From the NCBI GenBank assembly GCA_029255685.2, contig CM055314.2, forward strand, positions 39,066,790 to 39,130,789: a stretch of 64,000 nucleotides of DNA, written 5' to 3'. Origin of the DNA: Silene conica (taxonomy: Eukaryota; Streptophyta; Magnoliopsida; Caryophyllales; Caryophyllaceae). This document shows positions 20,884 through 32,534 of the stretch, one piece after another. A model generated the notes under the pieces. It saw only the letters and a program-made list of their open reading frames with translations. It did no database searches and had not been told where the DNA came from. The translations under genes and the position numbers were made by a program. The number at the start of each line of letters is the position of its first letter. Within the stretch, counting starts at the first letter, position 1.

Positions 20884-22421
20884 TGTATCATCCCGCATTT
20901 TCGTAAATCATATTTTAAAGATTTTAATTTACTTTTCGGAAGAAAATAATATTCTAATATTTATTGTTAAGTTATTTTAAAATACTCAGTTAAGATCCGT
21001 CTTAAGAACCTTAAGTCCTTAAGACGTAATAACTTGGCAAGTTAAATCCGACTCATAAAACCCGTTCACTTTACAAACCCGTTTCACTTAAAGGGGAAAG
21101 GACAATTAAAACCCTAAACCCCTTTGCATATGTCGACATTCATACTTCACAAAAATAACAAACACTGCTTCTCCATTTTCTCATTTTCTCTTCAACCTTT
21201 CAAGCTTCAAATCGATTTTCAGTCATCATCCGATTTCCAAACCAAGGCATGTTATACATTTCTGAAATCCTCTCGAAATTTGCAAGACATCTATCACTTT
21301 CAATTTCCATTTCGTCCAACTTGAAAAATGGACTGTTTTTGGTGGAATTCGATTTTAGCTTCTCATAATCGTTTTTCATGTTTTAGGAGAAGGTTTAGAA
21401 GATCCCAAGGTGGTTAATGTCGTGATTGAAGAGGAGCTAGGAGCATAATCGCTTTAGAGGTGACGATAATGAGAAACTCGGCCTTTATTGTGATATTAAC
21501 ATGTTTCTTGACTTTGATGATGTTAGTTTCTGATTTTGTACATAGTGAATGTTGTTAAGACTTAGAATCATGCTAGGATTACATGAGAATGACTTTCACA
21601 TGCTTTGATTGTGTTTTATATGCTTAGATGATGAAATTTCAGAAATCCTATGCTTAAGACGAATAGAAAGTATGAACTTGTTGTGGTATTATTGTGGGAA
21701 TTGTTGCTTGCATTTGATGCCTATGAGTCTTATAGATGCTGGGTAATGTATAATTGTTGCAATTTGGGAAGTTATGATTCGATTTGTGAAGATTAGAACA
21801 TATGGGAAATTATGCGATTTTCGTGCAGGGTCTTTGAGCCGGTAGGCTGACCGGCAGCCGGTCGGCTGGCTCAGAGTCAAAGTCGAGTTTTGAATGCTGA
21901 GTTTGGAGGAAGAAACTTTGAGTCGGCAGGTCGGCCAACGGTCGACCGGCTCAGAGTCCTTCTTGAGATTTTGGGAAATTTTGTAAAAGGCTATGGGAGG
22001 GACTCCCAGCCGGCAGGACGGCAGACGGTCCACCGGCTAAGAGCCTCTTCCTTTCATATTGTGAATTTTCAAGTAGGCTTATGGGAAGGGACTCCCAGCC
22101 GGCAGACCGAGCGATCCACCGACTGAGAGCCTCTTCTCCTTGTTTTTAGATTTTTAAAGAAGGCATGGGAAGGGACTCCCAGCCGGCTGACCGGCAGACG
22201 GTCCCAGACTGGCTGAGAGCCCCTGTTCTCATTAAAACAGTTTATAACTTTTAAACGGTTAATCGGTTTTGTTTGAGATTCATTCCGTGTACGTTGTATG
22301 TGTGTTTGAGGTTCCCGGAGGATGGGCGACACTATATTGGGTTCGGGAATAAAGATAGGATTGAGACCCCCCGATCGAGTAATCGAAAGGGAAACCGGCT
22401 CTCCCCCAACTTAGTTCCCGG
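20884..22421 (+). repeat. 3' LTR of the gag-only element, partial
   Basis: Matches 9160 onward base for base with a few percent difference, including the GC-rich palindrome array (21826-22220). It stops at GTTCCCGG where the - strand chromovirus begins. The remainder is not seen in the window. Confidence 0.85.
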
Positions 22422-22825
22422 TATAACACCTGCATTTATTTAAGGGCCTGTACTAGGACTCCCCAGATAAATAAGGATGTTACCATCTCGGTTTCCCGAG
22501 GCAGTAGATACAAAGGAAAGAACACAATACTTTATTATATATGTTAAACTGAAAAGCAAGTTCTTACAACTGTCTGGAAAACTGTCTCATAACAATAAAA
22601 TACAACTCATGACAAAAGACTATAGTGATCTAGACTCTAGTCTGGTCCAGATCCAAGCTCTCCCTTCCCTTAGCTCCCACAGTCTCAAGCACCTGTCAAT
22701 CTACTCCCCAATACATTTGTTCATCACAGGTGATCAGGAATACACAGAGTCAACCACGAGGTTGAGTAGAGGAAAATTAAGCAATCAAAGATTACTATAA
22801 ATAGAAAGTCAAACATCTCCACTCC

Positions 22826-22982
22826 GAATCACAAGACCCAATATTCTGCACACCGTATCACAAGACCCATTATCTCCACACCAATCACAAGACCCATTAA
22901 CTCCGCACCAATCACAAGAACCTTTAACGCCGCACCAATCACAAGACCCATTATCTCCGCACCAATCACAAGACCCATTATT
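22826..22982 (-). repeat. minisatellite in the chromovirus LTR
   Basis: About six units of 26-28 bases, on + reading ATCACAAGACCCATTATCTC plus CGCACCA. It is homologous to the arrays at 4883-5041 and 60894-61065. Confidence 0.85.
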
Positions 22983-23852
22983 CATCAACTCAAATCGTAT
23001 CACAAATTATCAAATCAAATAAAACATTATATCATTCATTCAATAATAATATGAACATTGTTAACAACGATTAATAATCAAATAATTCATCATTAGGCAT
23101 ACGGTATTCCCCTACCTTGAATTGCAGAAGCGCAGATAAATCCAAAGCTCGCTACAAATGTTCCACGCGAAAACCGCTACCTAAACACGTATTCGTAACG
23201 AATTAATAAACTTCCCGAACCCCATAAACAATCCACACTTACTATAAATAGAACTTTCTATAAATGGAAAGTTTCCAAAAATAGAAACTTTCCCAAAGTA
23301 GAAATTATTATGACTCGTTAGCTTTCCCGACTCATACTTCGATTAACATAAAACCGTAACCAAAAGTGATGGTGACACGCATTACTAACGAATACTAAAC
23401 AATAATCACAGTTGTAACAACATCGACACTAAAAATGATAACAATAATAAGTAATAATAATAAAGATAATAAGTAGTAATTATAATAACAATAAGAATAA
23501 TAATAATAACAATAAGAATAATAACACGTAAAACCCACAATTGTACCCCCACGTCTACTGCCCATCGCGACACCAGCTGACCCCCCCTAAACAGACCCTT
23601 AGCCGCCACTTAACACCTTCCCCACCAGCGACAACCACCAGCCCAGACACCCACATACACCGGCCACCCCGCCAACAAACCACCAGACCACCGACCAACA
23701 CCGACGCAAAGAACCAGACCACGCAAACAGACTTGGTCCACCTCCTGCACTCTCTGGACCGTAACCACCGACCTGCCATCGACACCCACAGACACCACTG
23801 ACAACACCTGAAACCACCAACACCTTTTCCCTGACGCACAACCTAGACACCA

Positions 23853-23900
23853 CGGTGGTACCACCGCGTCGACCTCCCCCGAGTCAACGGTGGTACCACC
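23853..23900 (-). repeat. KpnI-type palindrome pair in the chromovirus LTR
   Basis: CGGTGGTACCACCG at 23853-23866 and CGGTGGTACCACC at 23888-23900, with a linker containing TCGACCTCCCCCGAGTC. Same arrangement as 4029-4074 and 59973-60019. Confidence 0.8.
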
Positions 23901-24584
23901 CCCAAACTCCCCCCTTGAACACACGAACATGATGACTACCTGTAAAAAGCAATTACACTTACGACCAGGGAAACACCCCTTCGACACCGACACTGACGCA
24001 CCAGAACCACCGTGGCAACCTCCCTGACACCCCCTCTCCCACCAGCAACACATAACAAAACTAAACAGATTAAGGTGACTCGACACAACCCTTCGAAACT
24101 ACTGCCAAAAACGACTAGACACAACAGTGATTAAAACAATGTCAGTTTCGATTACGCATACCTGACTTCAGATCAGAATTAGAGGAAAACGCTAGAGTGT
24201 TTGTGGCCGTGAGAACCTTCCTTCTCTTCTGTGTGGTAGCGGCAGTAGGCTTAGGGTATTAGTTGTGTGAAAGATAGGTCAGAATTAGGGTGGATGCTAC
24301 CTCTTATATGGCGGCAGGGGAGTGTATCTGTGAAGTGTGAGTGTTTGTGAGGGTTTTGTTAGTATATTTCGACAACATGGGCTGTTGTGCTATGCACAAC
24401 AATCGAGGCCCAAAACTCCACCCTTAAGGTCCCGTGTTCGAACCCCACGGAAGACACAAACACGACTTAAAAAACATATATAACAAGTACTCATATTAAG
24501 TACTAACCTATCGTAACTTAAACTATGTTTAACGTCGAGAAAAATAAAACAAACACCGTAACTTAAACTATTCGAGGTATTACA

Positions 24585-24742
24585 GTCTTCCCCCCTTAAA
24601 ATGAACTTCGTCCCGAAGTTCAACCTCACTTAGGTGACAACCAATCCCTCGCAAGCGAACTAGGAACACAACACATTAACCAAAACACAGAAATGTCACA
24701 TTCCACCCCCCTTAAAGAAGAGTTACGTCCCCGTAACTTACC
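24585..24742 (-). other. polypurine tract and 3' untranslated stretch
   Basis: On the - strand a purine run (TTTTAAGGGGGGAAGAC) lies against the LTR start. Before it comes GAACTTCGGGACGAAGTTC, a perfect inverted repeat next to the tract that is also present at 3131-3155 and 54550-54580. Confidence 0.65.
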
Positions 24743-27700
24743 TCAACCAAACAGATGCGGGTAACGCTCTCTCATGGATGCCTCGGCCTCCCATGTAGCT
24801 TCCTCTAGATTATGGTTGGTCCACAGAACTTTCACCAAAGCCGTCTCCCCATTTTGAGTCTTTCGCACTTTCCTGTCTAGGATTTCCTTTGGAGTCTCAA
24901 CGTAGGACAATTGCTCATCTACCTCAATCACCTCGTGGCGTAAAACATGCGATGGATCGCTCACATATTTCCGTAACTAAGACACATGGAATACATTATG
25001 GACCTTGGATAGGGCTGGAGGTAAAGCTAATCGGTATGCCACCTCTCCAACTCTGTCCAAAATCTCAAACGGTCCGATAAATTTCTGACTCAGTTTGCCA
25101 CGCTTTCCGAACCTCATCACACCCTTCATTGGAGTTACTTTAACCAGTACCTTCTCTCCCGCATCGAACGAAATATCGCTCCTCTTGAGATCAGCATAGC
25201 TCTTCTGCCTATCCTGGGCGGCCCTCATCTTCTGTCGAATAACCTGAACCTGCTTCACCATCTGCTGAATCATATCTGGCCCCAAAGTCACAACATCAGC
25301 TCGATCATCCCAACACACAGGACTCCGACACTTCCTCCCATACAATGCCTCAAAAGGGGCAATCCCTATACTGGCATGATAGCTGTTGTTATAAGAGAAC
25401 TCTATCGATCCCAGTCGATCCTCCCAAGATCCTCCGAACTCCAGTACGCATGCTCTCAACATATCCTCTAGGGTCTGAATCGTCCTCTCAGTCTGGCCGT
25501 CAGTAGCTGGATGGAATGTTGTACTCATCTTCAACTGGGTACCCAAAGCGGCTTGCAACTCCTGCCAAAATCTAGATATGAACCTTGAGTCCCGATCTGT
25601 AACAATGTCCTTGGGTACACCATGCAATTTGACCACATTTTGAACATAAGACTTAGCCAACTCGGCCTTACTCCAAGTATCTTTTATTAGAATAAAGTGA
25701 GCAGACTTAGTCAAACGATCCACAATCACCCAAATCATGTTGTTGCCCCTCTGAGTCCGAGACAACCCCACGATAAAGTCCATCGAGATGTTCTCCCACT
25801 TCCACTCTGGCACATCCAATGGCTGTACCTTTCCCTGTGGTCTCTTATGCTCCCCTTTCACTCTTTGACATGTCAAACACCTCGACACAAACTCCGCGAC
25901 TTCCTTCTTCATATTTGGCCACCAGAACGTCTTCTTAAGATCTTTATACAACTTATCACCCCCTGGGTGAACGGAACATGGAGTAACATGAGCTTCAGTC
26001 AGGATTTTCTTCTTTAGCTCCTCAATATCCAAAACACACCATCGCCCACTGAACGTCAAACTACCGTCGGTATGAATACTGAACTTGGATGCAGCCTCTC
26101 CATCCTCACTCTCAACCATCTTGCGCCACTTCTGGATTCTCGCATCAGTGTTTTGTAACTCCCGAATCTCCCCATACAACTCAGGCTCCACAGTCAAATC
26201 ACTAAGAGCATCCCCTTTCCGGATCATGAAAATTCCCATCTCCCTTAGTTCGCCATGTAACCTCACTCGCGATCAGGCACAACTCAAAGCATGAACAGAC
26301 TTCCTACTTAGGGCATCAGCTACCACATTTGCCTTACCTTCGTGGTAGAAAATCTGCATATCATAGTCTCCAATCAACTCTATCCACCTTCTCTGTCTCA
26401 TGTTCAACTCTCGCTGGGTGTAGATATACTTCAAACTCTTGTGATCAGAGAACACCTTAAAAGTGGCTCCATAAAGGTAACGGCGCCACAATTTAAGTGC
26501 AAAGACCACTGCTCCCAATTCCAAATCATGAATCGGATAATTTTCATAGGTCTTAAGTTGGCGAGAAGCATACGCGATCACTCTCCCATTCTGCATTTGC
26601 ACACAACCCAGTCCATGCTTCGAAGCGTCAGTATAAACCTCAAAATTATCACTCCCGACAGGCAAAGCAGGGATAGGAGCTGTTGTCAGACGTTCCTTAA
26701 GGGTCAGGAATGCCTTCTCACAACTCTCATCCCAGATGAAACGGTTCTCCTTCCTCATTAACGACGTCAAGGGCTTTTCTATTTTCGAAAAATCCTTGAC
26801 AAACCTCCGATAATACCCAGCCAATTCCAGGAAGCTTCGTATCTCACTCACATTCTTCGGACTTTGCCACTTAGTCACAACCTCGATCTTACTAGGGTCG
26901 ACAGATACCCCTTCTTTGGAAATTACATGCCCTAGAAATGCGACTTTCTCCAGCCAGAACTCACACTTACTCAGCTTAGCATTGAGCTTATGCTCCTCCA
27001 GGGTCTGAAGTACTCTCCTCAAATGATCCTCGTGCTCCTCCGCATTCTTGGAACACACTAGGATGTCATCAATGAATACCACCACGAACTTATCCAGATA
27101 TGGGCTAAAGACTCGGTTCATTATATCCATGAACACAGCTGGAGCGTTAGTCAGTCCGAATGGCATAACCACAAATTCGTAGTGGCCATACCTCGTTCTG
27201 AAAGCGGTCTTTGGAATATCTTCATCTTTTATTCTCAACTCGTGATACCCGGATCTCAAGTCAATCTTAGAGAAAACCCCAGCTCCACTTAACTGATCGA
27301 ACAGGTCGTCAATTCTTGGCAAAGGATATCGGTTCTTGATGGTCACATTATTCAGCTCTCAATAGTCAACACAAAGCCTCAAACTTCCATCTTTCTTCTT
27401 CACAAATAAAACGGGTTCTCTCCAGGGCGACACACTGGGTCGGATGAATCCTTTCTCAACTAGTTCATCCAACTGTTTCTTCCATTCCTCCATCTCCTTC
27501 GTTCCCATACGGTACGGTGATTTAGATATTGGTCCCGCCCCTGGTTTTAGGTCAATGGAAAATTCCACTTCTCTCCTTGGCGGTAACCCTGGAACGTCAT
27601 CTCGGAATACTCCTTCAAACTCTCGCACCACAGGTATCTCACTAGTCTTAGGGGTCTCAGCCTCGCAATTCCACATCTGGTATAGGATCAGACTCTCTCC

Positions 27701-28158
27701 TTTCTTCAAGCTAGACTTAAGGGTATTGACGGAAATGAATTTGATTTTAGGTTTGACTCGATAAACCTTGTAAGACACCCTCACTCCCTTAGGTCCCCTC
27801 AAGGAAATCTTCTTTTGATGACAGTCAATGAAAGCTCGATACTTCCCCGGCCAGTCCATCCCTAGAATCGCCTCAAAGCCCCCAGTGGAAATTCTATGAG
27901 GTCACAATAGAAAACTGCTTCCCCGATTTTGATGGGTACACTTCTATAAACTCTATTACAGGTGATCGACTCTCCCGAAGGTATGGTTACTGAGTCCGCG
28001 ACCAAATCATATCTCTCACGTCCCAAGGCCCTAACATGCTCTCTAGACACAAAAGAGTGGGTAGCCCCGGAATCGAAAAGTACAAAAGTAGGTTTAGAGT
28101 TCACAAGAAAAGTACCGGTCACAACATGAGCATCATCTTTAGCGGCCTGCTTCCCCAT
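24743..28158 (-). CDS. Pol region of the chromovirus (protease to chromodomain), broken
   Basis: From the upstream end: protease with [14 protein letters not shown]; reverse transcriptase with [47 protein letters not shown] and the catalytic [12 protein letters not shown]; RNase H with [14 protein letters not shown] and [11 protein letters not shown]; integrase with a zinc-binding head ([25 protein letters not shown]) and core ([42 protein letters not shown]); and a C-terminal chromodomain ([27 protein letters not shown]). In living elements the chromodomain guides integration to marked heterochromatin. All domains can be recognised, but the frame is not continuous. Counted as broken, with several breaks. 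Confidence 0.88.
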
Positions 28159-28329
28159 GGCAAAAAGCTTGCCACTGGATTTAGCTCCACTCTGACTGGC
28201 ACTAGATGTCCGAGCCTGCTGGTTCCCTTCCGCTCCCGTCTTCTGATTGATTCCACCTCCATTGTATTGATTCTGGTACGAACGGTTCTATTAATTGTTA
28301 TAGTTTCTCTGATAATTGCTACTGCCTCC

Positions 28330-29418
28330 TCACTTCGCACCCCCACCATAGCTTGACATGGGTGTACGATAGCCACTACTACCATAAGAGTGAGTGCGTG
28401 ATCCCTGATATCCTGATGTAGGCGTACGATAACCTCCGGACTGGTTTCCTCCAGATGAGCGACACACCGCTTGCTTGTGCCCCGTCTTCCCACAGCCAAA
28501 ACAAACTATTCCAATCGAACCACTGCCAGAACCCCCACTCCGGTAGTTACCCCCACTCTGATTTCTCACACCTCCTGAGGCACTGTTGCTGAAGTCCCCA
28601 CTATACTTGTTGGTGCTTTGCTTCTTCGACCCAGAACTTTCGGTCACCACTTCAGCCTTCCTCTTTTCAGACTTTGTCTTCTTGTCCTCTTTAATCATTT
28701 CTGAGAGCCTCTCCGCCACCCCAGCCTGTAAGTAGATGTCCCGGACTGTGGTGGGCGTAGTCGCAATCAGCCTCTTCTTGATATTGATTGTCAAACCCCT
28801 CTTAAACTTCATCGCCAGCATAGCATCATCAAAACCCATCTCTCCCACGTAGCTCAGCAACTCAATGAACTTCCGATAATAGGCCTCCACCGTCATATCC
28901 TTTGTCATTCGGAAGGTATTGAACTCCTCTCTCAACTTACTTTTCTGGAATTCGGGTAGGAACACTTCATATAGGATCCTCTTGAATGCGATCCAGGCGA
29001 CAAACTCGGTCCCATCCTCTCTAGCTGCTTCTCGAATTTCTCCTTTGTTTCCGGTCCACCAGTCACCGGCCATACCTCGAAGATAGTGGGCTGCTTGATC
29101 AACCCTCAGTTGTTCGGGGCAATCCACCAGTTCGAATAAGTTACTGAACTCCTGGCGCCATGCTCCTAGCAGATGAGGTTCCCCCTCCCTAGTGAATTGG
29201 GTAGGGTTATGCCTCGCAATGATCGTGCTCATCTTCGCGGAGTCCATGCGTTTGGCCTTTAGAGCCTCATTCTCGGCTATCAAACGATCCAACTCCTCTT
29301 GGGTGATGTTAGCAACATTATTTCTCCTCGGAGGCATTACTATAACACAAAGAAAAGAAATGAGTCCCGGCTCAAGTGGGCACTCACTTGGATTAGGGCT
29401 ATGTTCCCAAAACATCAA
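28330..29418 (-). CDS. Gag of the chromovirus
   Basis: Gag with the Retrotrans_gag core (EPHLLGAWRQEFSNLFELVD, AAHYLRGMAGDWW, FLPEFQKSKLREEFNTFRM, AYYRKFIELLSYVGEMGF). A basic, serine/glycine-rich stretch follows, then a CCHC knuckle, CFGCGKTGHKQAVC, and glycine/serine/tyrosine repeats. The likely native start is the methionine of MPPRRNNVANITQEEL, about 28 residues inside the open frame, since that motif begins Gag in many Tekay-type elements. The link to the downstream protease is not continuous. Confidence 0.83.
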   Translation of the reverse strand: MMFWEHSPNPSECPLEPGLISFLCVIVMPPRRNNVANITQEELDRLIAENEALKAKRMDSAKMSTIIARHNPTQFTREGEPHLLGAWRQEFSNLFELVDCPEQLRVDQAAHYLRGMAGDWWTGNKGEIREAAREDGTEFVAWIAFKRILYEVFLPEFQKSKLREEFNTFRMTKDMTVEAYYRKFIELLSYVGEMGFDDAMLAMKFKRGLTINIKKRLIATTPTTVRDIYLQAGVAERLSEMIKEDKKTKSEKRKAEVVTESSGSKKQSTNKYSGDFSNSASGGVRNQSGGNYRSGGSGSGSIGIVCFGCGKTGHKQAVCRSSGGNQSGGYRTPTSGYQGSRTHSYGSSGYRTPMSSYGGGAK

Positions 29419-29867
29419 GGTCCATAAACAACTATCATATTGAGTAATACTTATCTATAACATGGCTTGGGGATCACATAACCGCATATCTCTAGACATG
29501 ATAAAATTACTGATATAACTCAAATAACCTCATGCACTCATAAGATCATACATCCTTTGTATTCATACAAACAAAATCATGCACATATCCTCATTGGCTT
29601 ATCCAAGTAATTCACATATAAGACAAGTTCTTATGACATTCTTATCACACTTCACCATTACTTCCATCACCTCTTATTCTACCCTTTTCTCTCGTATATG
29701 CACTCTGGGTTCCCGGCTAAAACTGAGAGGGCCAATGGTTCGGTGTGAGGGGGCCCCAGACTCATACTTTTCCTTTAGTGTGCTCCTAACAGTCCTATCC
29801 CGGGGTTCATTTTATTTAGACTCTTCCTACATTCATTGGGTTCATTGGTTAGGCCTGAGGATCGTTC
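29419..29867 (-). other. leader of the chromovirus
   Basis: Untranslated stretch between primer-binding site and gag. It contains TTGGGTTCCCGG-type and GAACGATCCTCAGGCC phrases shared with the leaders at 5561-5664, 56700-56867 and 61465-61640. No coding sequence is supported. Confidence 0.65.
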
Positions 29868-29879
29868 GCTCTGATACCA
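29868..29879 (-). other. primer-binding site of the chromovirus
   Basis: TGGTATCAGAGC on the - strand, three bases from the LTR end; initiator methionine tRNA type. Confidence 0.87.
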
Positions 29880-29882
29880 CTT

Positions 29883-30259
29883 TGTAACACCCCCATTTAT
29901 TTAAGGGCCTGTACTAGGACTCCCCAGTTAAATAAGGATGTTACCATCTCGGTTTCCCGAGGCAGTAGATACAAAGGAAAGAACACAGTACATTATTATA
30001 TATGTTAAACTGAAAAGCAAGTTCTTACAACTGTCTGGAAAACTGTCTCATAACAATAAAATACAACTCATGACAAAAGACTATAGTGATCTAGACTCTA
30101 GTCTGGTCCAGATCCAAGCTCTCCCTTCCCTTAGCTCCCACAGTCTCAAGCACCTGTCAATCCGCTCCCCAATAAATTGGTTCATCACAGTTGATCACGA
30201 ATACACAGGGTCAACCATGAGATTGAGTAGAGGAAAATTAAGCAATCAAAGATTACTAT
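29883..30259 (-). repeat. 5' LTR of the chromovirus, partial
   Basis: About 376 bases homologous to 22422-22800. It meets the partial Copia element at about 30260. Confidence 0.85.
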
Positions 30260-30262
30260 ATA

Positions 30263-32534
30263 TATCGAAGGTTCTATTACTCGACTTGTTCTCGAGAAAT
30301 TCTTTCTCTAAGAACGTCGCACTAGCCGCAACAAAAACACGTTGTTCGGTTGGCGAGTAGAAGTAATGACCAAAAGTTCCCTTTGGATAGCCTATAAAGT
30401 ATGTCTTGACCGATCGCGGGCCGAGCTTATCCTCGTGTCTCCACTTGACATAAGCCTCGCAGCCCCAAACCCGAATAAAGGACAAGTTAGGGACCGTTCC
30501 TTTCCATAATTCGTATGGAGTCTTGTCAACAGCTTTAGACGGACTTCAGTTAAGTATTAGAGCGGCTGACAAAAGAGCATAGCCCCACATTGAATCAGGC
30601 ACAACGGTGTGACTCATCATGGATCGAACCATATCAATTAGAGTTCGATTCCTCCGTTCGGACACACCATTTAATTGTGGTGTTCCAGGTGGAGTTAACT
30701 GTAGAACGATGCCACAGTCTTTAAGGTGTTGATCAAACTCGTGTGAAAGATACTCACCACCACGATCAGAACGTAGTGCTTTAATCTTTCTTCCCAGTTG
30801 GTTGTGTACCCGATTCTGGTATTCTTTGAACTTGTCAAAGGATTCACTTTTGTGCTTCATTAAGTAGACATAGCCATATCTACTCAAATCATCCGTGAAA
30901 GTGATGAAATACCTATAGCCTTCTCGTGCGTTGATCGACATAGGGCCACACACATCCGTATGTATGAGTCCTAATAGGTCGGCAGCGCGCATTCCAACAC
31001 CTTTGAAGGAAATACGAGTCATCTTACCGCTGAGACATGATTCACACGTGCCATATGATTCGAAATCAAAAGGCGAGATAGCTCCATTCTTTATGAGCTG
31101 TTTTACGCGTTTCTCATTTATGTGTCCCATACGACAATGCCATAGGTAAGTTTGATCTTTGTCACCAACCTTTAATCTCTTGTTATTTACATGTAATATC
31201 TCGGTGGTTTGATCTAAAACATAAATTCCATTCATGGAAACTGTCTTGCCATAAATCATATTGTGTAAGGAGAAAATACAGCTATTATTCTCTATTACAA
31301 ATGAAAAACCGAGTTTGTCAAGTGCAGAAACTGAAATAATGTTTTTGGACAAACGAGGAACATAATAACAGTTATATAAAAATAACTCGAATCCACTTGG
31401 AAGCTGGATCACGTATGTTCCCTTCGAGACTGCAGCAACACGTGCTCCATTCCCGACACGCAGGTCAACCTCACCCTTGATGAGGGGTTCTTGGTTTCGG
31501 AGGCCCTGCACATGATTACATAGATGAGAACCACAACCAGTATCTAGTACCCAAGATCCGCAACTTGCATGGTTAATCTCAATCATGTGAATAAAAGAAG
31601 AAGAAGACATACCAACAGGAGTAACGCGGCCTGCTTTAATGTCCTCGCGATACACGGGGCATGAGCGCCTCCAATGCCCAGTCTTGTGGCAGTGGTGGCA
31701 TTCCATGCTAGTATCATTGCTCTTTGTCTTGCCCTGTGACTTGCTCGACTCACCTGGCCCACTCTTAGTAAATCCTGGTTTCTTGAACCTGGGCTTACCT
31801 ACTGCCAGGTCGCCCTGAGCTTTAGCCTTCCCTTTACCCTTTCCCTTACTGGAGATCATGAGAACATCCTGCTTCACGCTCCCACTTAATTTCAGATCCT
31901 TCTCGGTCTGTACGAGAAGGGAGTGGAGCTCATGAGGAGTCTTCTTCATGTCGTTCATGTAGTAGTTGGCCCTAAAGAGGGCGAACCCATCATGAAGCGA
32001 ATGAAGCATTCGATCAACGATTATGTTCTCACTGATCTTGCAGTTTAGGGTCTCCAGTTTCTCGATATTCTCAATCATGTTGAGAATATGTGGGCTAACA
32101 GCTTGGCCCTTCTGGAGTTTCGCCTCAAAGAAGCGACAGGTATGCTCATAAGAAACGATTCTCGGAGCTTTCGAGAATTCGTTAGTGAGTGTGGTGAAAA
32201 TCTTGTTTGCACCATGGGATATGAAGCGTCTTTGCAAATTTGATTCCATTGCATAGATGAGTACGTTCTTTATCGCACCCGCTTCCATGACGAAGTCGCT
32301 ATGAGCGCGAACTTCCTTAGCTCTAGCTCCAGTTCCTGGGTGTGCCGGAATGGGCTCAGGTAAATACTTAAGCTTTCCGTCAGCAATGGCAGCATTCCGT
32401 AGTGCTGCCTCCCAGTCAGAGAAGTTTGACCCATCATTCCTCAGTCTAGTAGACTGATTCATGGAGTCCATGAAGGCTTTTAGCCAGGATTCACGTGCTA
32501 GCTTGGCACTTGGCATTGGGTCTTCACCAGCCAT
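30263..32534 (-). CDS. Copia gag-pol, first half
   Basis: Closely matches the first part of the complete polyprotein at 36974-39245: Gag, the CHHCHKTGHWRRSC zinc knuckle, a protease with WVLDTGCGSHLC, and integrase with WHCRMGHINEKRVK, DVCGPMSI and LRSDRGGEYLS. The start ATG is at 32534, in the context of MAGEDPMPSAKLARESW. Reverse transcriptase and RNase H are not present. Fossil fragment. Confidence 0.87.

Larger units (their letters stand above)
9160..22421 (+). mobile_element. gag-only Ty3/Gypsy element with nested insertions
   Basis: Seen: 5' LTR (9160-17547, interrupted twice), primer-binding site, one gag ORF, a 2 kb interior without pol, a purine tract and a 3' LTR (20884-22421, partial because another element inserted). 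Without the insertions the 5' LTR is about 2.96 kb. The two LTRs differ at about 10 of the first 375 aligned bases (2.7 percent), so roughly 1-2 million years old. No reverse transcriptase, RNase H or integrase sequence is recognisable, so this looks like a non-autonomous element that would need proteins from a relative. Its left flank is GACCG, in the Athila-like gag. Confidence 0.75.
22422..24584 (-). repeat. 3' LTR of the chromovirus
   Basis: On the - strand it starts TGTAATACCTCG and ends GGTGTTATA (the usual end is GTGTTACA), 2163 bp. It has the family minisatellite, AAT-rich microsatellites (23440-23525) and the GGTGGTACCACC pair. ORFs on both strands between 23541 and 24124 are shadows of this GC-rich part. 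Confidence 0.85.
22422..30259 (-). mobile_element. Ty3/Gypsy chromovirus, Tekay/Del type, broken
   Basis: Read on the - strand: partial 5' LTR (29883-30259), primer-binding site, leader, gag, protease, reverse transcriptase, RNase H, integrase and a chromodomain, purine tract, 3' LTR (22422-24584). The order and the chromodomain identify a Tekay/Del-type chromovirus. The LTRs differ at about 15 of 376 shared bases (4 percent), so very roughly 1.5-3 million years old. The coding region is broken, with around five breaks. The 5' LTR runs directly into the partial Copia element at about 30260, and its outer flank is not preserved. Confidence 0.9.

Noticed and set aside
22809-23003. Cysteine-rich repetitive small protein on the - strand (repeats of CDWCG)
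   Set aside because: It is a translation of the 26-28 bp LTR minisatellite; the DNA repeat explains it fully.
24889-29443. + strand ORFs of 60-140 residues across the chromovirus
   Set aside because: They are antisense shadows of gag and pol, which carry clear motifs on the - strand.
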